A stretch of 64,000 nucleotides of DNA, from assembly GCA_950097015.1 (NCBI GenBank), contig CATNEN010000032.1, forward strand, positions 2,084,501 to 2,148,500, given 5' to 3'. The stretch is from Macrostomum hystrix (Eukaryota > Platyhelminthes > Macrostomidae). The notes below the pieces were generated by a model. The model did no database searches, was not told where the DNA came from, and saw only the letters and a program-made list of their open reading frames with translations. The position numbers were made by a program, and so were the translations under genes. This document shows positions 60,190-64,000 of this stretch, piece by piece (the stretch's first letter is position 1; the number at the start of each line of letters is the position of its first letter).

Positions 60190-60480
60190 GTTTGGCGGTT
60201 TTAGCCAAGTGGTCGGAGTTTCGGACTCACGACTTGAAGGTTCGAATCCCGACTCCACTGGAACAATTCGTTGCCTTTAGCAAGGCACTTAACTCTGCAT
60301 TGCTTCAGTTCACCCAGATGTTAAATTGTTACCAGCATTACCTGGGATAATTGAGGGTGGGTGTGGCGTCCCCCAGTCCATGGACTGGACTGCCGCACGT
60401 AGCCTTCAGATTCGCCGCGCAATAGCTGCGGCTGTGCTATAGACTGCACATCAGGTCCAATAGGGGCAGGTGCAATCAAT
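60190..60480 (+). mobile_element. SINE family B, best copy
   Basis: The tRNA-like head has a perfect A-box TAGCCAAGTGG and a perfect B-box GGTTCGAATCC, followed by the family body and the end GGGGCAGGTGCAATCAATTA. Confidence 0.92.
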
Positions 60481-60532
60481 TATTATTTTTTTTTATTTTA
60501 CTTTTATTTTTCATGAATTTTTGTTGCTTCAG

Positions 60533-60756
60533 GCACGATCGAAGTCGGTGCTTCATCAGTGTTCTCAGCAGCCTGCAGTTTTTTACACTCGAGAAAATCC
60601 GCCTGCTCAACAGTGTGTTCGCTGGCCAACAGCTCTTCGAATGGGAACTTGTCAGCCTGGATTTTCTACGAAGGATCCTTCGGTTCGTAATGAGCCTTCT
60701 GTTGGGAATTTTTGAACTGGGAATCAGTTGGATGGGATGCTCCGATTCCAGAATCG
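60533..60756 (+). CDS. Candidate amino-terminal-domain exon of the glutamate receptor
   Basis: Bounded by a TTGCTTCAG acceptor and a GTGAGAT donor. One frame is open through the whole interval (FFTLEKIRLLNSVF ... FELGISWMGCSDSRI) and leaves the phase that the exon at 61411 needs, but it does not match the phase of the candidate first exon. A second frame matches the first exon but hits a stop. The frame is therefore unresolved. Confidence 0.35.
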
Positions 60757-61410
60757 GTGAGATTTGAATTATTGTATTGGTTAGAAGTGGAAAGCCAGAG
60801 ATGGTCAGTTTTTGTGCTCAACTGTCTATGGCCACGGGTGCGCTGAATTTTATTCGCGATTGCTTTAATAACTCTCTGGCCTTGTCCATAGACTATCGTC
60901 TCTACCGCATTAATCAACTAAACAAATATAGCTTTTTGCAGACCGTTTGATCCTTCGAGCATTCGATTTAATCCACAGTGGCAAAATCCGAGCGTTTCAG
61001 GCCGATTTTCAAGTTGTCTGTGGGCAAAAGTATGACAAATAATAATATTACAAATAATAAACAAACTGTTTACAAACAGTTTGCAAAAGTTTGCAAATGG
61101 TTTACAACTAGTTTACAAATGGTTTACAAATATTTTACAAGTGGCATAAGTAAGCATAAGTAATTGCAAAGCATTTTTTGGCTCTTCTGTCCGATGTCGA
61201 TTGGAACATTCTTACTTGAATCAAAGTGTCTCTACTCAATATATAAACCTTGATAGTTTGTTGACATAATACAAAAATGTGAATGTTCATTACTTGATGA
61301 TATTGTGAGGCGGCAAAGGCAGATATTTGCAGAGCAAATATTAAGATGCACTCGTGCATCGTTGGCCTGTCAGAAATCACTCTCCTGACCAAACTTTGCA
61401 CCCACTTCAG

Positions 61411-64000
61411 CCACGGCTGTCGAGCGCATTCTGTCAACGTCTGAAAATTCTGGAACAGCTCCGCCATGTCCCATACGTTTGGTTGCTAGGCAAAGCCATT
61501 TGCACAGAGACGCATGCCCAAACTGTTCGAAAAGGCCTAAAGATATAAACAACGACTTGCGGTTTCGTATCGACCTGCTTGATTCCGACGTAAGTTTTAC
61601 TGTTTAATTGAATAGCTTCTAAAGAATTTAAGTCAGTCGCGCATTATGTATTTCAGCGCATTCCTCTGTGGACAGTTGACGCCGAGAGTTCGGCTGTCAA
61701 TAGTTCTGTCAGCAATGTTACTCTTTCATTTTCTGGCGAGGTTTTTGAGTTAATCGAGGTTTGTCGGCGCGGAACTTTCCTGTCCGATAGAATAGCATTC
61801 CGCAGAACTCAGAAATATTTGCATGCGTTTCTTTCATTAACAGAATCGAAATTTGAATGCTACGCAACCCAAGTTCAGAGTTCTGGCCCTCATGGTGAGT
61901 GCTGACACAGTTTAGTGCTTCGGACGGGGCATTTGGTGCCTTAGAATCGCGGTTTGTTAGTCAGTATAGAACAGACAGTTGGGCTCTGTGGACTGATAGT
62001 TGGGCTCTGTGGACTGATAGTTGGGCTCTGTGGACTGATAGTTGGGCTCTGTGGACTGATAGTTGGGCTCTGTGGACTGATAGTTGGGCTCTGTGGACTG
62101 ATAGTTGGGCTCTGTGGACTGATAGTTGGGCTCTGTGGACTGATAGTTGGGCTCTGTGGACTGATAGTTGGGCTCTGTGGACTGAGAGTTGGGCTCTGTG
62201 GACTGATAGTTGGGCTCTGTGGACTGATAGTTGGGCTCTGTGGACTGGCAGTTGGGCTCTGTGGACTGGCAGTTGGGCTCTGTGGACTGGCAGTTGGGCT
62301 CTGTGGACTGGCAGTTGGGCTCTGTGGACTGGCAGTTGGGCTCTGTGGACTGGCATCTGGATTCGACGCTTGAGCTGACCCGCCACATTTTCAGGAGCCT
62401 CCGTTTGTGATGTTTAGCAACGGGAGTTTTGTAGGCTACAGCGTGTCAGTCCTAGACCACATTGCCAAGCGGTTGGGTTTTGACTATTCTATCAGCGGTA
62501 CAGAGTCCTGGAGTGACTTGCTGGCTAGCATTGAGGACCTGGTGAGCCACACATTCTTATTATTAATTTAGTCAGATTATCCGGTAAGACCCGGTCTCTA
62601 CTTGCGACCTAAATGCAAACTACGCTCGTACAAGCTCGTACTTGGATGCCTAACTACTAGCGGGCGAAAAAGTTGATTCCTCGTTTGTTAGCGCAATTCA
62701 ACCCTCGCCAACGTCAAGAAGGCGGACATCGGCATCGGGCCGATTTCAATTTCCTCGGAGCGTCGCCGGGTGGTGGATCTAACTCTGCCCTGCTACGACT
62801 TCGCCGGCCTGCAGCTGCTGACGTCGGTCGGGTATCCGGACGCAGCCTACGCAAGTTCGTACGGCGGCTTTTTCTTTGTGAAGGCTCTGCAACCGGAGCT
62901 GTGGGCCTGCCTGGGCGCCGCTACGCTCACCACTGGACTGCTCGTGGCTCTGTTCGACCTGCTCAGTCCCTGCAGCTCCCGCAATGCAGAGGCTTTCACA
63001 GCAGTTGGAGATGATGAAGCACCGGAGACTGGCGGCAAGGTAAGAATTGCCTATTTATGTTCTCTTTTCATGGCCTGCTTGAGTGGATCAATGGAGCGAC
63101 TATCGCTATCACTTAATTTTCCGGAAAATGTTTCGGGATCGCTAAAACATGCGAACGCTTTAACTTGGTGCTACTGTAAAATAATGTCAAATTTAACATC
63201 CATCGATTGAAGCAACGCTCACGCGCAGATATTCAGTATCGGTGAGAGCCTCTGGTACGCGCTTGGCGCCCTGACCCAAGCCGGGGACAGTTTCGATCCG
63301 AGAGCCGCCTCGGCTCGTCTGGTGGTGGCGGGCTTCTGGCTTCTGTGCTGCATCGCCCAGGCTCTGTACACAGCCAACCTGGCGGCAGTGCTCACAGGTG
63401 AGCAGCTTACCGCCGCCTCCGTCAATTCAATTCGTCAACTTGCGGCACAGAGCGATATCAAGGTTAGTCAGTGATATTACTATTTTTTCTCGTAGATAAA
63501 AGCTACGATTTCCTTAAAATGTTGACTTTTTCAGTACACTGTGCAGCGCAATACGATTGGACACGAGTTCTTCCAGCGCATGGCCGACATCGAGTCGCAG
63601 TTCTTTACAATCTGGCGCGATTCCATCGCTGAATGCGGTGGGTCAAGTTTCTGACTGTGATGTCAAGGTTTCTTTCTCTCTACATCGCTCGTATTATCAT
63701 GCAGCTAAAATTGTCTCAATATTTCGACGACTTGGTACTCGTAATAACTGACAGAGCAATATGTTTTTTTTTATCCCAAAAATCCAATTTTCTTAAAGGC
63801 CCAAATCGTCCGCTGCCCTGCGAGTCATCGACGGTGTGGGAGTACCCAGTCGAAGAGAGGTACACCCAAATGCTGAGCCGCATGAGCGGCTGGGGCCTGC
63901 TGAACAGCTCGCAGGAGGCGCTGGAGTTGGTGCGCTCAGGCGGCTGGGCTGTGTTCATGGACACACCGCTGGCCAGATACCACTCTAGCCGGGATTGCCG
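61411..64000 (+). CDS. Ionotropic glutamate receptor subunit, partial (3' end beyond window)
   Basis: Exons are 61411-61589 (tentative), 61657-61758, 61844-61894, 62395-62541, 62692-63039, 63229-63462, 63535-63637 and 63799 to the edge, all in phase. They encode the ligand-binding S1 lobe (EPPFVMFSNGSFVGYSV, then KADIGIGPISISSERRRVVD with the conserved Arg), TM1, a pore loop with Gln at the Q/R position (LGALTQAGDSFDPR), TM3 with LYTANLAAVLT (variant of SYTANLAAFLT), and the S2 lobe up to WAVFMDTPLARY. The protein is a tetrameric glutamate-gated cation channel subunit of the non-NMDA type, in the plasma membrane. Divergence in the S1 Thr/Ser positions makes the ligand uncertain. TM4 lies beyond the window. 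Intron 61895-62394 is filled by a 21-bp array. Confidence 0.85.
61972..62358. repeat. Minisatellite in glutamate receptor intron, 21 bp unit, about 18 copies
   Basis: The unit is TTGGGCTCTGTGGACTGATAG. The last six units carry GGCAG in place of GATAG, a block substitution. It ends about 35 bp before the acceptor at 62394. Several frames on both strands stay open across it. Confidence 0.96.

Noticed and set aside
60190-60270. A genuine tRNA gene
   Set aside because: A and B boxes are perfect, but the acceptor stem does not close and the sequence continues into a shared SINE body present in other copies.
61899-62388. Four overlapping repeat-protein frames of about 140-160 codons
   Set aside because: All come from the 21-bp array, both strands open; intronic minisatellite.

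Overview
This is a metazoan nuclear contig. Genes are split by short GT-AG introns, coding exons are GC-rich in an AT-rich background, and every recognisable product is a eukaryotic family. The adenylate kinase 7 gene points to an animal with motile cilia, and the expanded Cys-loop receptor cluster suggests an invertebrate. A free-living flatworm (Macrostomum-like) is my best guess from gene style and repeat load, but that is inference only.

Layout: the 3' end of an unidentified gene (+, 1-651); two minisatellites; AK7 (-, 3385-7967, 11 exons); RAB1 (+, 8332-12591, head-to-head with AK7); mevalonate diphosphate decarboxylase MVD (+, 13420-14831); an ER protein-disulfide-isomerase-like protein ending in KDEL (-, 15956-18655, with a one-base frameshift); a 5.7-kb repeat-rich stretch; a small secreted LDL-receptor-class-A protein resembling insect prohormone-4 (+, 24336-30265); a cluster of four paralogous Cys-loop ligand-gated channel genes (32180-49109, orientations -, +, +, -), the first of which is a pseudogene broken by a non-LTR retrotransposon; NPC1 (-, 51930-58678); and, head-to-head with it, an ionotropic glutamate receptor that runs off the right edge (+, to 64000).

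Repeats dominate the non-coding DNA. About twenty tandem arrays are present (unit 10 to about 92 bp), most inside introns, each with its own unit sequence and often abutting a splice site. Two tRNA-derived SINE families occur: family A, about 330 bp with an (ATT)n tail and roughly ten copies, one with a clear target-site duplication; and family B, about 290 bp with three copies. One 5'-truncated LINE has an (AAGT)n tail.

The genes do not form one pathway. AK7 is ciliary, RAB1 acts in ER-Golgi transport, MVD in isoprenoid and sterol synthesis, NPC1 in lysosomal sterol export, the PDI-like protein in the ER lumen, and the receptor genes in neural or chemical signalling. Exon boundaries were read by eye from splice motifs, phase continuity and family similarity; no alignment or expression data were available.
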